Shown: positions 25,344-34,001, counted from the stretch's first letter. The stretch: DNA of 64,000 nucleotides from Hymenobacter amundsenii (GCF_002204745.1 NZ_NIRR01000002.1:186001-250000); one strand, 5' to 3'. The notes: generated by a model not told the origin, from the sequence alone. Program-made: numbers and translations.

Positions 25344-26051
25344 CTACAGCTTATGCACCCGGCCGCTGCCGGCGGTGGAGCTGTTCACGCGGGGGTTACC
25401 GCTTACGTAGACGCCGCCCGAGCCGGCAATGCGGGCGTCGAGGGTTTCGGTGGCGCGTACCCGGCAGTTGCCCGAGCCGGCAATCCGGACGGTACACGTT
25501 TTGCTGGCCAATTGTTCAGCGCGTACGCCGCCCGAGCCGCTCACGCTGATTTCCTGGCTGGGTGCCGAGCCGCCGGCCACCTCAATGTTGCCCGAGCCCG
25601 ACAGCGACGAATCGAGGACATCGGCCGCAACGCTGGCCAGCTCAATATTGCCCGAGCCACTTACGCTCAGTTTCAGCTTGGTGGCCCGGATGGGCTCGGC
25701 GGCCCGCAAGCTGCCCGAGCCGCTCACGGCCAGGCCCGTGACGGTGGGCGTCGTGACGTACACGGTAACCGGTTTGCGGAAACTGTAGGAGCTAAACCGA
25801 CCGTCGCGCTTAGTCCCGATGCGGAGCTGGTTGCCCTCCACAAGGGTTTCGAGGTGCGCCAAGTCCTCGGTTTCTCCTACCACTTCCACTTTCTGCGGGC
25901 TGCCCTGGCGGAACACCACGCGCGTAGAACCGCCCAGGCTGACGGCAGTAAAGGCCCCCACCGTGCGCGTTTCGCGGGTGTCAGCGGGTCGGAAAGCGGT
26001 GAGCAACAGGGCCAGCAGCAGGCCGGGCAACAGGAAGCGGAGCATTTTCAT
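25344..26051 (-). CDS. Head GIN domain-containing protein (DUF2807)
   Basis: 235 residues from the ATG at 26051 (MKMLRFLLPGLLLALLLTAF); a GTG two codons earlier is possible. After the signal peptide the chain is a right-handed beta-solenoid: many short repeats of the form SGSGxIxL/VxA (LAVSGSGSLRAAE, LSVSGSGNIELAS, SLSGSGNIEVAG, ISVSGSGGVRAEQ, RIAGSGNCRVRA). The first part, FTAVSLGGSTRVVFRQGSPQKVEVVGE, is the GIN/DUF2807 opening. Such proteins are extracytoplasmic; no function is established. Confidence 0.92.
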   Translation of the reverse strand: MKMLRFLLPGLLLALLLTAFRPADTRETRTVGAFTAVSLGGSTRVVFRQGSPQKVEVVGETEDLAHLETLVEGNQLRIGTKRDGRFSSYSFRKPVTVYVTTPTVTGLAVSGSGSLRAAEPIRATKLKLSVSGSGNIELASVAADVLDSSLSGSGNIEVAGGSAPSQEISVSGSGGVRAEQLASKTCTVRIAGSGNCRVRATETLDARIAGSGGVYVSGNPRVNSSTAGSGRVHKL

Positions 26052-26181
26052 AACCACAGAAAGTTTAGGGTGAATGTCTGCGAGAGCAGATGCCGCCCAG
26101 GCGGTTACCGTTGCCTAGGCTGAAAAAGAATCTGAAACGAGCTACATAAAATGGGTTTTGCGCACTGGCCCAAAGCGGCTC

Positions 26182-28233
26182 CTACCAGATTTTCACCCGC
26201 GCCGAATCGGGGCGGTAGAGCTTATCGCCGGGTTTGACCCCAAAGGCCTCGTAAAAGGCGGGCACATCGGCGAAGGGGCCGTTGATGCGGTACTGGGCGG
26301 GCGAGTGCACGTCGGTGAGCAGGGCCTGGGCCAGGCGCTCCTCGCGCTGGTGTACCTGCCAGCCTAAGGCGTACCCCAAAAAGTAGCGCTGGGTGGGCGT
26401 AAGACCCCCAATTTTCTCGCCCTTCTTGTACTCGTCGGTCTTCTTGTAGGCATCGAGGCCGATAACGATACCACCCAAATCGGCAATGTTCTCGCCGGCC
26501 GTGGCCTTGCCGTTGATGTGCAGCGAATCGAGCACGCGGTAGTCGTTGAACTGGCGCACGATGCCTTTTACCCGCTCATCGAAGGCCTGGCGGTCGGCCT
26601 TGGTCCACCAGCTGCGCAGGTTGCCCTTGTCATCAAACTGGCTGCCTTCGTCGTCGAAGCCGTGGGTGAGCTCGTGGCCGATGGTGCTGGCCCCGGCGTA
26701 GCCGTAAATAATGGCGTCGTCGGCGTCGGCATCGAGCAAACCCGGTACGGCGAAAATAGCGGCCGGCAACACGATTTCGTTGTTGCTGGGGTTGTAGTAG
26801 GCATTGTAGGTCTGGGGCGTCATGCCCCACTCGGTGCGGTCGACGGGCTGGCCCAGCTTGCGGGCTTCGTAGCGGTAGCGCCACTCGGCGGCCCGCATCA
26901 TGTTGGCCGCGTAGGAGTCGCGCTTGATTTCCAACGACGAGTAATCCTTCCACTTGTCGGGGTAGCCCACTTTGCGCGTGATTTTGGCCAGCTTTACCAG
27001 CGCCTTCTGCTTGGTCGAGTCGCCCATCCAGTCGAGGGCCTGGATATGCTCCCGGAACGAGGCCACGATGTTGGCCGTGAGCTCCTCGTAACGCTTCTTG
27101 GTTTGGGGCGTGAAGTATTCCTTCACGAATTGCTGGCCCAGCACCTCACCCATGGCGTTTTCCTCGGCATCGAGTACCCGTTTCCAGCGGGGGCGCTGCT
27201 CCTTGGCCCCTTGCAGCACGGTACCGTAAAAGCGAAAATTCTCCTGGTCGAAATCCTGACTCAGGGTGGAAGCATACGTGTGCACCAGCTGCCACTGCAG
27301 GTATGCCTGCCAGTCGGCTAGCGAAGCGGTGCGCAGCAGGCGGCCGGCTTCCTGATAAAACTCAGGCTGGCCCACAATCACGGTATCGGCCTTAGCCAAA
27401 CCCATTTCGGCCAGCCAGGGCTTCCAGTTGAGGTCGGGCGTGAGCTGGTCGAGGCCGGCCAAACTCATTTTGTTGTAGTTGGCGTAGGGGTCGCGCAGGG
27501 CTTCGAGCTTGCGCGAGGCCCCGGCCAGCTTGGTTTCCAGGGCCAGCACCCGGGCCGTGTTGGCGGCCGCCGTGGCCGCATCCTGGCCCAGCAACCCAAA
27601 CATTTTGGTTAGGTGGTTCTGGTATTCCTGGCGGATGTTGGCCGTGCGGGCATCCTTATTAAAATAGTAGTCGCGGTTGGGCAGCCCCAGGCCCGATTGC
27701 CAAAGCTGGAGCACGATTTTGTCGCTGTTTTTGGGGTCCTGGCTCACGTTGAGGCCCAGCAGCGCGTTCACACCTAGTTTCTGTAGGCGCGCAATAGCCG
27801 CCTGCACGCCCGTCACGGTCGTGATGTTGCGGATACGCGTTAGCTCATTCTGGAGTGGGGCTACGCCCTGCTTATTGATGGCCGTGCTATCCATGCCGGT
27901 GGCCCAGAAGTCGCCGATTTTCTGCTCCGTCGAGCCGGCGGCAGCGGTGGCCTTGGCCGCGTCGTTGTTGAGCTTGCGCAGGCGGCCGCAAATTTCGTTC
28001 TGTACTTCCTTGCCGATGCCCCAGTTGCTTTCCGAGGCTGGAATCGGGTGCTGCTTAAACCAGGCCCCGTTGGCGTAGTTGTAGAAGTCGTCGCCGGGGC
28101 GCACGGTGGTGTCGAGGTTGGCCTGCAATAAATCGGGCTTGGCTGCGCCGGTTTTAGCGTTGGGCCCGCAGGCAACAAAGGTCAGACTCAGCAGCGGGGT
28201 TGCCAGCAGCCAGGGACGCAGAAGATGCTTCAT
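26182..28233 (-). CDS. M13-family zinc metallopeptidase (neprilysin/PepO type), lipoprotein
   Basis: 683 residues from the ATG at 28233. The signal sequence ends in FVAC, a lipobox. The N-terminal M13 domain opens RPGDDFYNYANGAWFKQHPIP. The catalytic part shows NAYYNPSNNEIVLPAAIF, the zinc motif HELTH in TIGHELTHGFDDEGSQFD and the third ligand in GENIADLGG. The C-terminus has VHSPAQYRINGP and CxxW-like PDSARVKIW. The size and blocks match bacterial M13 endopeptidases that degrade peptides in the periplasm. It is divergent from the gene at 28359. Confidence 0.96.
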   Translation of the reverse strand: MKHLLRPWLLATPLLSLTFVACGPNAKTGAAKPDLLQANLDTTVRPGDDFYNYANGAWFKQHPIPASESNWGIGKEVQNEICGRLRKLNNDAAKATAAAGSTEQKIGDFWATGMDSTAINKQGVAPLQNELTRIRNITTVTGVQAAIARLQKLGVNALLGLNVSQDPKNSDKIVLQLWQSGLGLPNRDYYFNKDARTANIRQEYQNHLTKMFGLLGQDAATAAANTARVLALETKLAGASRKLEALRDPYANYNKMSLAGLDQLTPDLNWKPWLAEMGLAKADTVIVGQPEFYQEAGRLLRTASLADWQAYLQWQLVHTYASTLSQDFDQENFRFYGTVLQGAKEQRPRWKRVLDAEENAMGEVLGQQFVKEYFTPQTKKRYEELTANIVASFREHIQALDWMGDSTKQKALVKLAKITRKVGYPDKWKDYSSLEIKRDSYAANMMRAAEWRYRYEARKLGQPVDRTEWGMTPQTYNAYYNPSNNEIVLPAAIFAVPGLLDADADDAIIYGYAGASTIGHELTHGFDDEGSQFDDKGNLRSWWTKADRQAFDERVKGIVRQFNDYRVLDSLHINGKATAGENIADLGGIVIGLDAYKKTDEYKKGEKIGGLTPTQRYFLGYALGWQVHQREERLAQALLTDVHSPAQYRINGPFADVPAFYEAFGVKPGDKLYRPDSARVKIW

Positions 28234-28244
28234 AGTTCGTTTCT

Positions 28245-28350
28245 CGTTTTTTGTTGCCCGGTATTCGTTTGCCAGGGAAAGATAGGAGTAACTGTCGGCT
28301 AGGCAACCGCCTCTAAAGAGGCAGAAGCGAATACCGAGCAACAAAAAACG
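28245..28350. repeat. 23-bp inverted repeat in a divergent promoter region
   Basis: CGTTTTTTGTTGCCCGGTATTCG (28245-28267) pairs with the reverse complement at 28328-28350 with one mismatch, separated by 60 bp. The arms lie just upstream of both divergent starts (28233 and 28359), close enough to sit in each 5' leader. Confidence 0.75.
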
Positions 28351-28358
28351 AATAACCT

Positions 28359-28784
28359 ATGACCTTACCCCACCTGCTGCTGCTCAACTTTGGCCTCGCT
28401 GCCTACCTCACCGGCCTCATCTGGACGGTGCAGCTGGTGCACTACCCCGGCTTCGCCCGCGTCGAGCCGGCCCAGTTCGTGCACTTTCACCGCGAGCATT
28501 CCACCCGCATCAGCTGGGTCGTGATGGCGCCCATGCTGCTGGAGCTGGGCGCGGCCGGGTGGCTGGCCTGGGAGGGCGAAGCCCTGGGCCCGGTGGCCCG
28601 GTGGGGCCAGCTGGCGCTGGTGCTGCTGGTGTGGGCCAGCACGTTCTTTATCACCGTCCCGTTCCATAACCGCCTTGCTGGCGGCTACAACTACGTAACC
28701 ATCGACGGCCTTGTACGCACCAACTGGCCCCGCACCCTCGCCTGGACCGCCCGGATGGCTTTGCTGGGCTATTTGATGTGGTAA
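28359..28784 (+). CDS. Four-helix integral membrane protein, unknown function
   Basis: 141 residues with four hydrophobic helices: LLLNFGLAAYLTGLIWTVQLVHYP, ISWVVMAPMLLELGAAGWLAW, LALVLLVWASTFFITVPFHN and ARMALLGYLMW. Charged and aromatic residues cluster between helix 1 and 2 (HYPGFARVEPAQFVHFHREHS), a His-rich loop that could bind a metal or cofactor. It resembles conserved hypothetical membrane proteins of Cytophagales. Function unknown. Confidence 0.78.
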   Translation: MTLPHLLLLNFGLAAYLTGLIWTVQLVHYPGFARVEPAQFVHFHREHSTRISWVVMAPMLLELGAAGWLAWEGEALGPVARWGQLALVLLVWASTFFITVPFHNRLAGGYNYVTIDGLVRTNWPRTLAWTARMALLGYLMW

Positions 28785-28863
28785 TCAGCATAAAACTGCT
28801 TCACTCCGGATGACAGTATCTTTACACTATATCACCCCCTCAAATCTCCCCACGGTAAAAACC

Positions 28864-29262
28864 ATGCTTCCCCCCGCCGCCGATTTCCTGCCCGAACTCC
28901 AGTTCCAGACCAGCCGCAGCAGCGGGCCGGGCGGCCAGAACGTGAACAAGGTGGAAAGCCGGGTGGAGCTGCGCTTTCGGGTGGCCGATTCCCAGCTGCT
29001 CACCGACGAGCAGAAGCAGACGCTGCTCCAGAAGCTGGCTTCGCGCCTCACCACCGAGGGCGAACTGCTCATTACGGCCCAGGAAGACCGGAGCCAGCTG
29101 CGCAACCGCGAAACGGCGCTGCTAAAGTTTCATCAGCTGCTTACCAAAACCCTGCACCGCCCCAAAACCCGCCGCCCCACCAAGCCCGGTAAAGGTGCGT
29201 CCGCAAACGCCTGGAAACCAAAAAGAAACACGGCGATAAAAAAGCCAACCGCGGCCGGGTAG
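28864..29262 (+). CDS. arfB: Alternative ribosome-rescue factor ArfB (C-terminus frameshifted)
   Basis: 132 residues from the ATG at 28864. It is a stand-alone release-factor domain with SRSSGPGGQNVNKVESRVELRF, where GGQ is the peptidyl-tRNA hydrolysis motif. ArfB acts on stalled ribosomes using a basic C-terminal tail in the mRNA channel. In the annotated frame the tail after TKPGK is GASANAWKPKRNT... and stops at 29262. In the -1 frame from about 29196 the DNA reads VRKRLETKKKHGDKKANRG and ends at a TGA at 29268, which is a normal ArfB tail. A one-base deletion (or sequencing error) near 29193-29200 is therefore likely. Confidence 0.88.
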   Translation: MLPPAADFLPELQFQTSRSSGPGGQNVNKVESRVELRFRVADSQLLTDEQKQTLLQKLASRLTTEGELLITAQEDRSQLRNRETALLKFHQLLTKTLHRPKTRRPTKPGKGASANAWKPKRNTAIKKPTAAG

Positions 29263-29288
29263 ATTTCTGAGTTGTCGCGTATTCACGC

Positions 29289-29354
29289 AAAAGCGGGCTG
29301 TCTGGCTGTAGCGCGAAGCTCCAGCTTCGCGCTACAGCCAGACAGCCCGCTTTT
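29289..29354. terminator. Perfect 32-bp hairpin, bidirectional terminator or repeat
   Basis: Arms 29289-29320 and 29323-29354 are exactly complementary with a 2-nt loop, flanked by AAAA/TTTT. It lies between convergent genes. The inner GTAGCGCGAAGCT...AGCTTCGCGCTAC core looks like a dispersed-repeat palindrome. Confidence 0.85.
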
Positions 29355-29365
29355 GTGCAAGTCAG

Positions 29366-29423
29366 CATATGATGAAGGCCCCAGCTGCTCCCGTGGCGGA
29401 AGAGGCTGGGGCTTCATCATATG
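29366..29423. terminator. Second hairpin at the same convergent junction
   Basis: CATATGATGAAGGCCCCAGC pairs with GCTGGGGCTTCATCATATG with a single bulged G. It lies 11 bp after the 32-bp hairpin and 26 bp before the stop of the next minus-strand gene. Confidence 0.75.
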
Positions 29424-29448
29424 ATGGCGCTGTTAATTCAGCAGTTTG

Positions 29449-29811
29449 CTACACCCGCTGGAAGTGCGAGGCCTGGCGGAGCGTCCGCTCGCTGCCCGAG
29501 TTGGGGTCGTTGTAGGTGTAGTCGCCCACTTCTACCGAGAGCTTCTTGCCGATGAGCTGCTTGGTGTCGAGGTCGTGACCAGCCTGGGGCTCGATGCCGA
29601 CCATTTCGTAGAGGCCCATAATAACGGGCCGGCCGGCGTCGGAGAGGTAGAAGCGCTGGGACACGAAGCCTTCCTCGTTTTCCATGCGGGCGGCGAAATA
29701 GGGAATGCCCTGTTTTTCGCTCTTGCCCTCTTCGATGTTTGTGATTTCGACCGTGTGGCGGCCGTCGGACAGGAAACCTTTCTCCTGGCCTTCTTCAACT
29801 GGAATTTTCAT
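29449..29811 (-). CDS. Conserved small protein of unknown function
   Basis: 120 residues, acidic and soluble, no signal peptide. It starts MKIPVEEGQEKGFLSDGRHT, then VEITNIEEGKSEKQGIPYFAARMENEEGFVSQRFY, and ends with VGDYTYNDPNSGSERTLRQ. The pattern of an N-terminal beta strand with E-KxG-P-F and a later GKKLSVEV resembles single-strand-binding-like DUF669 proteins, but I cannot confirm that. Its own promoter should lie in 29812-29883, before the G-rich palindrome. Confidence 0.7.
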   Translation of the reverse strand: MKIPVEEGQEKGFLSDGRHTVEITNIEEGKSEKQGIPYFAARMENEEGFVSQRFYLSDAGRPVIMGLYEMVGIEPQAGHDLDTKQLIGKKLSVEVGDYTYNDPNSGSERTLRQASHFQRV

Positions 29812-29889
29812 GATTGCAATGCTAAGTGGATACCTGCGTTGCTAACGAAAATAGGCGAACCAAAGTTGGCTAAATTTTATAGTAGAATA

Positions 29890-29979
29890 ATGTAGGGGCG
29901 GGGCTTGCCCCCGCCCGCCATGCGCATCGTTTCAACGGTATCATTCAACGGCGGGCGGGGACAAGCCCCGCCCCTACAT
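29890..29979. repeat. G/C-rich palindromic repeat with 30-bp arms
   Basis: ATGTAGGGGCGGGGCTTG at the left end (29890) pairs with CAAGCCCCGCCCCTACAT at the right end (29979). The arms match at 29 of 30 positions with a 30-nt loop. It lies 5 bp past the mgtE stop (minus strand). The G-run arms could also form a quadruplex on one strand. Confidence 0.8.
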
Positions 29980-29983
29980 CGTG

Positions 29984-31369
29984 CTACAGCAACGTGCCGC
30001 GCAGCACGGCCGTAGCCACCGAAAAGTAGATAATCAGGCCGGTAACGTCCACGAGCGTGGCTACGAAGGGGGCTGAGGAGGTGGCGGGGTCGAGGCCGAG
30101 GCGCTTGAGTAGCATGGGCAGCATGGCCCCGGCCAGCGCCCCCCAAAGCACGATGCCCAGCAGCGAGAAGCCCACCGTCACGGCAATCAGCGACCAGTAG
30201 GGGCCGAAGTAGCCGGGGTCGACGTAGTTGGCCCAGAGCACGATGCGCAATGAGCCCACCACGCCCAGGATAACGCCCAGCAGCAGCCCCGACAGCAACT
30301 CCCGCCGCAGAATCATCCACCAGTCTGAAACCGTGAACTCGCCCAGGCTCATGGCCCGGATGATGAGTGAGGTGGCCTGGGAGCCGGCGTTGCCGCCCGC
30401 CGAAATGATGAGTGGAATGAACAAACCCAGCACGGCAGCCCGCTGCAAATCGTCCTCGAAGTGGTGCATGGCCGAGGTCGTGAGCATCTCGCCCAGCAGC
30501 AGAATCACGAGCCAGCCGGCCCGCTTCTTCACCATGTTCCAGATGGAGGTGGCCAGATACGGCTCGTCGAGGGCTTCGGAGCCGCCCAGCTTCTGGATAT
30601 CCTCGGTGTCCTCCTCCTCCCGGATATCGAGAATGTCGTCGATGGTCACGATGCCGAACAGGATGCCTTGGTCGTTGATGACGGGCAGCGCTACCCGGTC
30701 GTTGCGCCGGAACTCGTCGATGGCCTCCTCCTGATCCTGCATGCTGCTCAGCGACACGAAGCGTCGGTCCATCAGCTCGCTCACCTGCACCTCGGGCCCG
30801 GCCAGCAGAAACTCCCGGATGCGGATGTCGTCGATGAGCTTGCCCCGCTCGTCGGTCACGTAGAGCACGTTCAGTGTTTCCGACTGCCCGCCGTGGCGGC
30901 GGATATACTCCAGCACCTGCAGCACGGTCCAGGTTTCGCGGATGGCAATATAGTCGGGCGTCATCAGGCGGCCCACCGAATACTCGGGGTAGCCCAGCAG
31001 CTCCAGCGTGACTTTACGCTCGGGCTCCGAAAGCGTCTGGATGAGCTCCCGCACCAAATCGTCGGGCAGAAATTCGAGCAGCGCCGTCCGGTCGTCGGGC
31101 GACATCTCGTTGAGGATGTCCGAAATCTTATCCTGGCTCAGGTTGGCCAGAAAGTGCTTCTGAATGTCGAGGTCGAGGTATTCGAACACCTCCGTGGCCA
31201 GCTGCAGCGGCAGGAGCCGGAAAATAATAAGCTGCTCGCGCTCTTCTTCTTCTTCGATCAGCTCTACTACCTCGCTGGGCTCGAAGTTTTTAAGGGCTTC
31301 CTTGAGCTTGAAAAACTCGCCCTCCTGAATCAGGGACGTAATGTGTTCGAGGGTCGGGTGCTGATGCAT
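29984..31369 (-). CDS. mgtE: Magnesium transporter MgtE
   Basis: 461 residues, the usual length. The cytosolic N domain (about 1-130: FEPSEVVELIEE, LSQDKISDILNEMSPDDRTALLEFLP) is followed by two CBS domains (about 131-260: VGRLMTPDYIAI, VSELMDRRFVSL, LPVINDQGILFGIVTIDD), a plug helix and five C-terminal membrane helices. The pore signature lies in PLIISAGGNAGSQATSLIIRA and the conserved Asp near the end in ATLVDVTGLIIYF. It is a Mg2+ channel in the inner membrane gated by Mg2+ binding between N and CBS domains. Confidence 0.98.
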   Translation of the reverse strand: MHQHPTLEHITSLIQEGEFFKLKEALKNFEPSEVVELIEEEEEREQLIIFRLLPLQLATEVFEYLDLDIQKHFLANLSQDKISDILNEMSPDDRTALLEFLPDDLVRELIQTLSEPERKVTLELLGYPEYSVGRLMTPDYIAIRETWTVLQVLEYIRRHGGQSETLNVLYVTDERGKLIDDIRIREFLLAGPEVQVSELMDRRFVSLSSMQDQEEAIDEFRRNDRVALPVINDQGILFGIVTIDDILDIREEEDTEDIQKLGGSEALDEPYLATSIWNMVKKRAGWLVILLLGEMLTTSAMHHFEDDLQRAAVLGLFIPLIISAGGNAGSQATSLIIRAMSLGEFTVSDWWMILRRELLSGLLLGVILGVVGSLRIVLWANYVDPGYFGPYWSLIAVTVGFSLLGIVLWGALAGAMLPMLLKRLGLDPATSSAPFVATLVDVTGLIIYFSVATAVLRGTLL

Positions 31370-31725
31370 GAACTAGGGGAAGAGAAGCAGTTTCTCGCTA
31401 GGCAGAAGGATTGGTGAGCGGGGGCCGAACCGGCGCGCAAAAGTACGGCTTTCCAAGGCGAAACGGTTGAGCCGCCCACAAATTTATGGCGCGCACTTAC
31501 GTCGCGGAACCGCCGCCGGCGTCCGGCTAGACGCTGCTGCTATAGAACCGGTGCTGGAAGCATAGAAATGGCTTTCTCTTCTTGGAAGTTGGGAGGCCAG
31601 CTTCTGGTTTCTGAGGACGGGAGACAATAGTGTATGGTATGTTAGCCGCCGTTAGCTTTCTTGTTATAAAAGATTGCCGAATCGCGGGCGAAACGTACTT
31701 TTGAACTGAGTTCCTACCCGCTGCC
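31370..31725. other. Divergent intergenic region between mgtE and the cyanophycinase-like gene
   Basis: 356 bp without a gene. It carries promoter-like elements for the gene at 31726. I see no obvious Mg2+ riboswitch fold next to mgtE, although I cannot fold the sequence here. Confidence 0.5.
31674..31703 (+). promoter_or_regulatory. Bacteroidota-type promoter of the cyanophycinase-like gene
   Basis: TACTTTTG (31696-31703) fits the -7 consensus TAnnTTTG. A TTG lies 19 bp upstream (31674-31676), the preferred spacing. The ATG follows 22 bp later. Confidence 0.55.
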
Positions 31726-32544
31726 ATGCCCCACCCGTCTGCTGCCTCGCCCTTGGGCACCCTCGTCGCGCTCGGTGGCGGCGACGACGACGCGATGCTG
31801 GCTTTGTTCAGCGACCTGCTCCCGAATCCCGGCGCGCCAGTTGAAATCATTACGGCAGCCTCCTGGCGCAATGCCGGCCCGGCCGGAGCCGCCTATGAGA
31901 AGTCGTTGCGCGAGCTGGGCTGCCCGGCCGCCCGCTACTTGCCCCTGAGCGAGCACCAGCCCGCCGATGCCCCCGCTACCCTGCGCCGCCTGGCCCGGGC
32001 CGGCCTCGTGTTTTTCGCCGGCGGCGACCAGGAGCGGCTCACCGACTTGCTGGCCGGCACCGAGTTCGCCCGCCAGTTGCGCCAGCGCTTTTATGAGGAT
32101 GCCACTTTTGTGGTGGCTGGCACCAGCGCTGGGGCCGCCGCCCTGCCCGAGCAGATGGTGGTTGATGGGTATGGCTGGCGGGCGCTACGCAAGGGCGGCA
32201 TCCAGACCGGCCCCGGCCTGAACCTGCTGCCCCGCCTACTCATCGACCAGCACTTTGCCGAGCGGGGCCGTTTCGGGCGGCTGGCCCACGCGTTGCTTTC
32301 GCACCCCATGTGCCTGGGGTTGGGTCTGGCCGAAGAAACCGGCGTCGTGATCCGGGGCGGGCGCACCGCCGATGTTTTCGGCGACGGCGTAGTGATGGTG
32401 CTCGATGGCCACACGCTGCATGGTTCCAACCTGGGCCGCATCGGCCAAGGCGAACCCATCAGCGGGCAAGACCTGCGGGTGCACCTGCTCGTGGCCGGCC
32501 AGCAGTTCGACTTACTAACGAGGCAAGTCAGCAATTTCACTTGA
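31726..32544 (+). CDS. Cyanophycinase-like S51 peptidase
   Basis: 272 residues, cytosolic. It opens with GTLVALGGGDDDAML and shows RAGLVFFAGGDQERLTDLL and the nucleophile elbow VVAGTSAGAAALPEQM with Ser134, then LGLGLAEETGVVIRGG. These are the S51 (dipeptidase E/cyanophycinase) blocks. True cyanophycinase hydrolyses cyanophycin to beta-Asp-Arg. No cyanophycin synthetase gene is in the window, so the substrate may be other beta-aspartyl peptides. Confidence 0.9.
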   Translation: MPHPSAASPLGTLVALGGGDDDAMLALFSDLLPNPGAPVEIITAASWRNAGPAGAAYEKSLRELGCPAARYLPLSEHQPADAPATLRRLARAGLVFFAGGDQERLTDLLAGTEFARQLRQRFYEDATFVVAGTSAGAAALPEQMVVDGYGWRALRKGGIQTGPGLNLLPRLLIDQHFAERGRFGRLAHALLSHPMCLGLGLAEETGVVIRGGRTADVFGDGVVMVLDGHTLHGSNLGRIGQGEPISGQDLRVHLLVAGQQFDLLTRQVSNFT

Positions 32545-32729
32545 TTAGCCCCTCCCAAGCAGAGCCGTGGCGAAGGGCTTTTTGCCCGATTTCAAATGGT
32601 GTTGAGCAAGTACTCACCTACCCACCGACAGCGGGGGCAAGAATTTGTTCGGCTTGCCTACTATTCTTTGTCTTTTTCCTTACATTTAGGGCAATAAGCC
32701 CCAAAACTCACCATTTTCTCAGTTTTCGT

Positions 32730-33980
32730 ATGAAATTTAAGTCTCTACTTCTTGCAGGAAGTGCGTTGCTGACGGGTACCGCAGCCTCGGCGGGTGGCTA
32801 TCAGGTAACGCTGGCCGGGCAGAAAAACAACGGCATGGGCGGCGTCGGCGTGGGGCTCTCCCTCGACCAGGCGGCCATGTTCTACAACCCCGGCGCCCTG
32901 GCAATGGTGAAAGAGCGCGGCGTACACATCGGGGCCAATGGCACTTTTGCCCGCAACTCGTTTGTAGCCGCCGGGGGCAACCAGCAGCGGGAGCTGCGCA
33001 ATACTGTTACCACGCCCATCGGCTTGTTCGCGGCTTTCGGCCCGAGCGAGGGTAAATTCCGGGCGGGTATTGGCGTGTACACGCCTTTCGGCAGCAAGCT
33101 CCAGTACGCTGATGGCTGGGAGGGTCGCACCTCGCTCACCGACATCGACCTGAAGTCGGTTTTCGTGCAGCCAACCCTGAGCTACGCCATTACCGACCAG
33201 CTGAGCGTGGGCGCGGGCCTCGTGATCCTGGCCCATGGTTCGGTGAACCTGCAGCGCGACATTCCCTTGCCGGATTCGTTTGGCCACGTGGAGCTCGACG
33301 GCAAAGCCGAAACCAAGCTGGGCTTCAACGCCGGCGTGTTCTTCAAACCTTCCGACAAGCTGAGCATCGGCATCAACTACCGCTCGAAAATTGACGCCGA
33401 GGTAAAAGATGGCGACGTCACGTTCAGCGGTATTAATTCGCCCGTATTCCAGCCGCGCTTCCAGGCTACTAAGTTTGCCGCCACGCTGCCCCTGATTGCC
33501 ACCACCAGCATCGGCTTCGGCGTTATGCCTACGGAGAACCTGACCATCGGCTTCGATGCCAGCCTGGCCAACTGGAGCGCCTACAAAACGTTGCGCTTCG
33601 ACTTTGACCAGCAGGTAAACGGCTCCACGTTCAGCGAGTCGCGGCGCGAGTACCAGGACGCCCTGACCTTCCGGTTGGGTGGCCAGTACAAGCTCACCAG
33701 CGGCCTGACCGTACGGGCCGGCGGCGTGTATGACGAGAGCCCGGTGAAAGACGGCTTTGTGACGCCCGAAACGCCCGACAACGACCGGTTGAGCGGCACG
33801 CTCGGCGCTTCGTACAGCTTCGGTAAGTTTGGCGTCGACATTTCGGGCCAGTACATCGGCATCAAGAAGCGCACCCAGACCCAGGATGATCTAATCAACA
33901 ACGGCACGACTGACCGCATTGCCGGTACTTACAAAACCAACGTGGTAGTTGCCGGCCTGGGCCTGAACTACTCCTTCTAA
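32730..33980 (+). CDS. OmpP1/FadL-family outer membrane transporter
   Basis: 416 residues from the ATG at 32730, where the signal peptide (MKFKSLLLAGSALLTGTAASA) begins; the much longer open frame to 32310 runs through the previous gene and is not real. The FadL N-terminal region is clear: GGYQVTLAGQKNNGMGGVGVG and DQAAMFYNPGALAMVK, then SKLQYADGWEGRTSLTDIDL, SIGINYRSKIDAEVKDG and a final strand GLGLNYSF. Such 14-strand barrels take up hydrophobic molecules such as fatty acids. The gene is 21 bp upstream of an SGNH lipoprotein, suggesting a joined release-and-uptake role. Confidence 0.95.
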   Translation: MKFKSLLLAGSALLTGTAASAGGYQVTLAGQKNNGMGGVGVGLSLDQAAMFYNPGALAMVKERGVHIGANGTFARNSFVAAGGNQQRELRNTVTTPIGLFAAFGPSEGKFRAGIGVYTPFGSKLQYADGWEGRTSLTDIDLKSVFVQPTLSYAITDQLSVGAGLVILAHGSVNLQRDIPLPDSFGHVELDGKAETKLGFNAGVFFKPSDKLSIGINYRSKIDAEVKDGDVTFSGINSPVFQPRFQATKFAATLPLIATTSIGFGVMPTENLTIGFDASLANWSAYKTLRFDFDQQVNGSTFSESRREYQDALTFRLGGQYKLTSGLTVRAGGVYDESPVKDGFVTPETPDNDRLSGTLGASYSFGKFGVDISGQYIGIKKRTQTQDDLINNGTTDRIAGTYKTNVVVAGLGLNYSF

Positions 33981-34001
33981 CCCGACTCACTCTCCGACTC
34001 C

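Noticed and set aside
28864..29270. Programmed frameshifting in arfB
   Set aside because: There is no X-XXY-YYZ heptamer at the frame switch, and a TAA in the -1 frame at 29190 limits the place. A plain indel explains it better.
31726..32544. Cyanophycin metabolism locus
   Set aside because: Only the S51 peptidase is here; no cyanophycin synthetase, so the name is kept as family level only.
32310..32729. N-terminal extension of the FadL-like gene
   Set aside because: It overlaps the cyanophycinase-like gene in another frame; the signal peptide starts at 32730.
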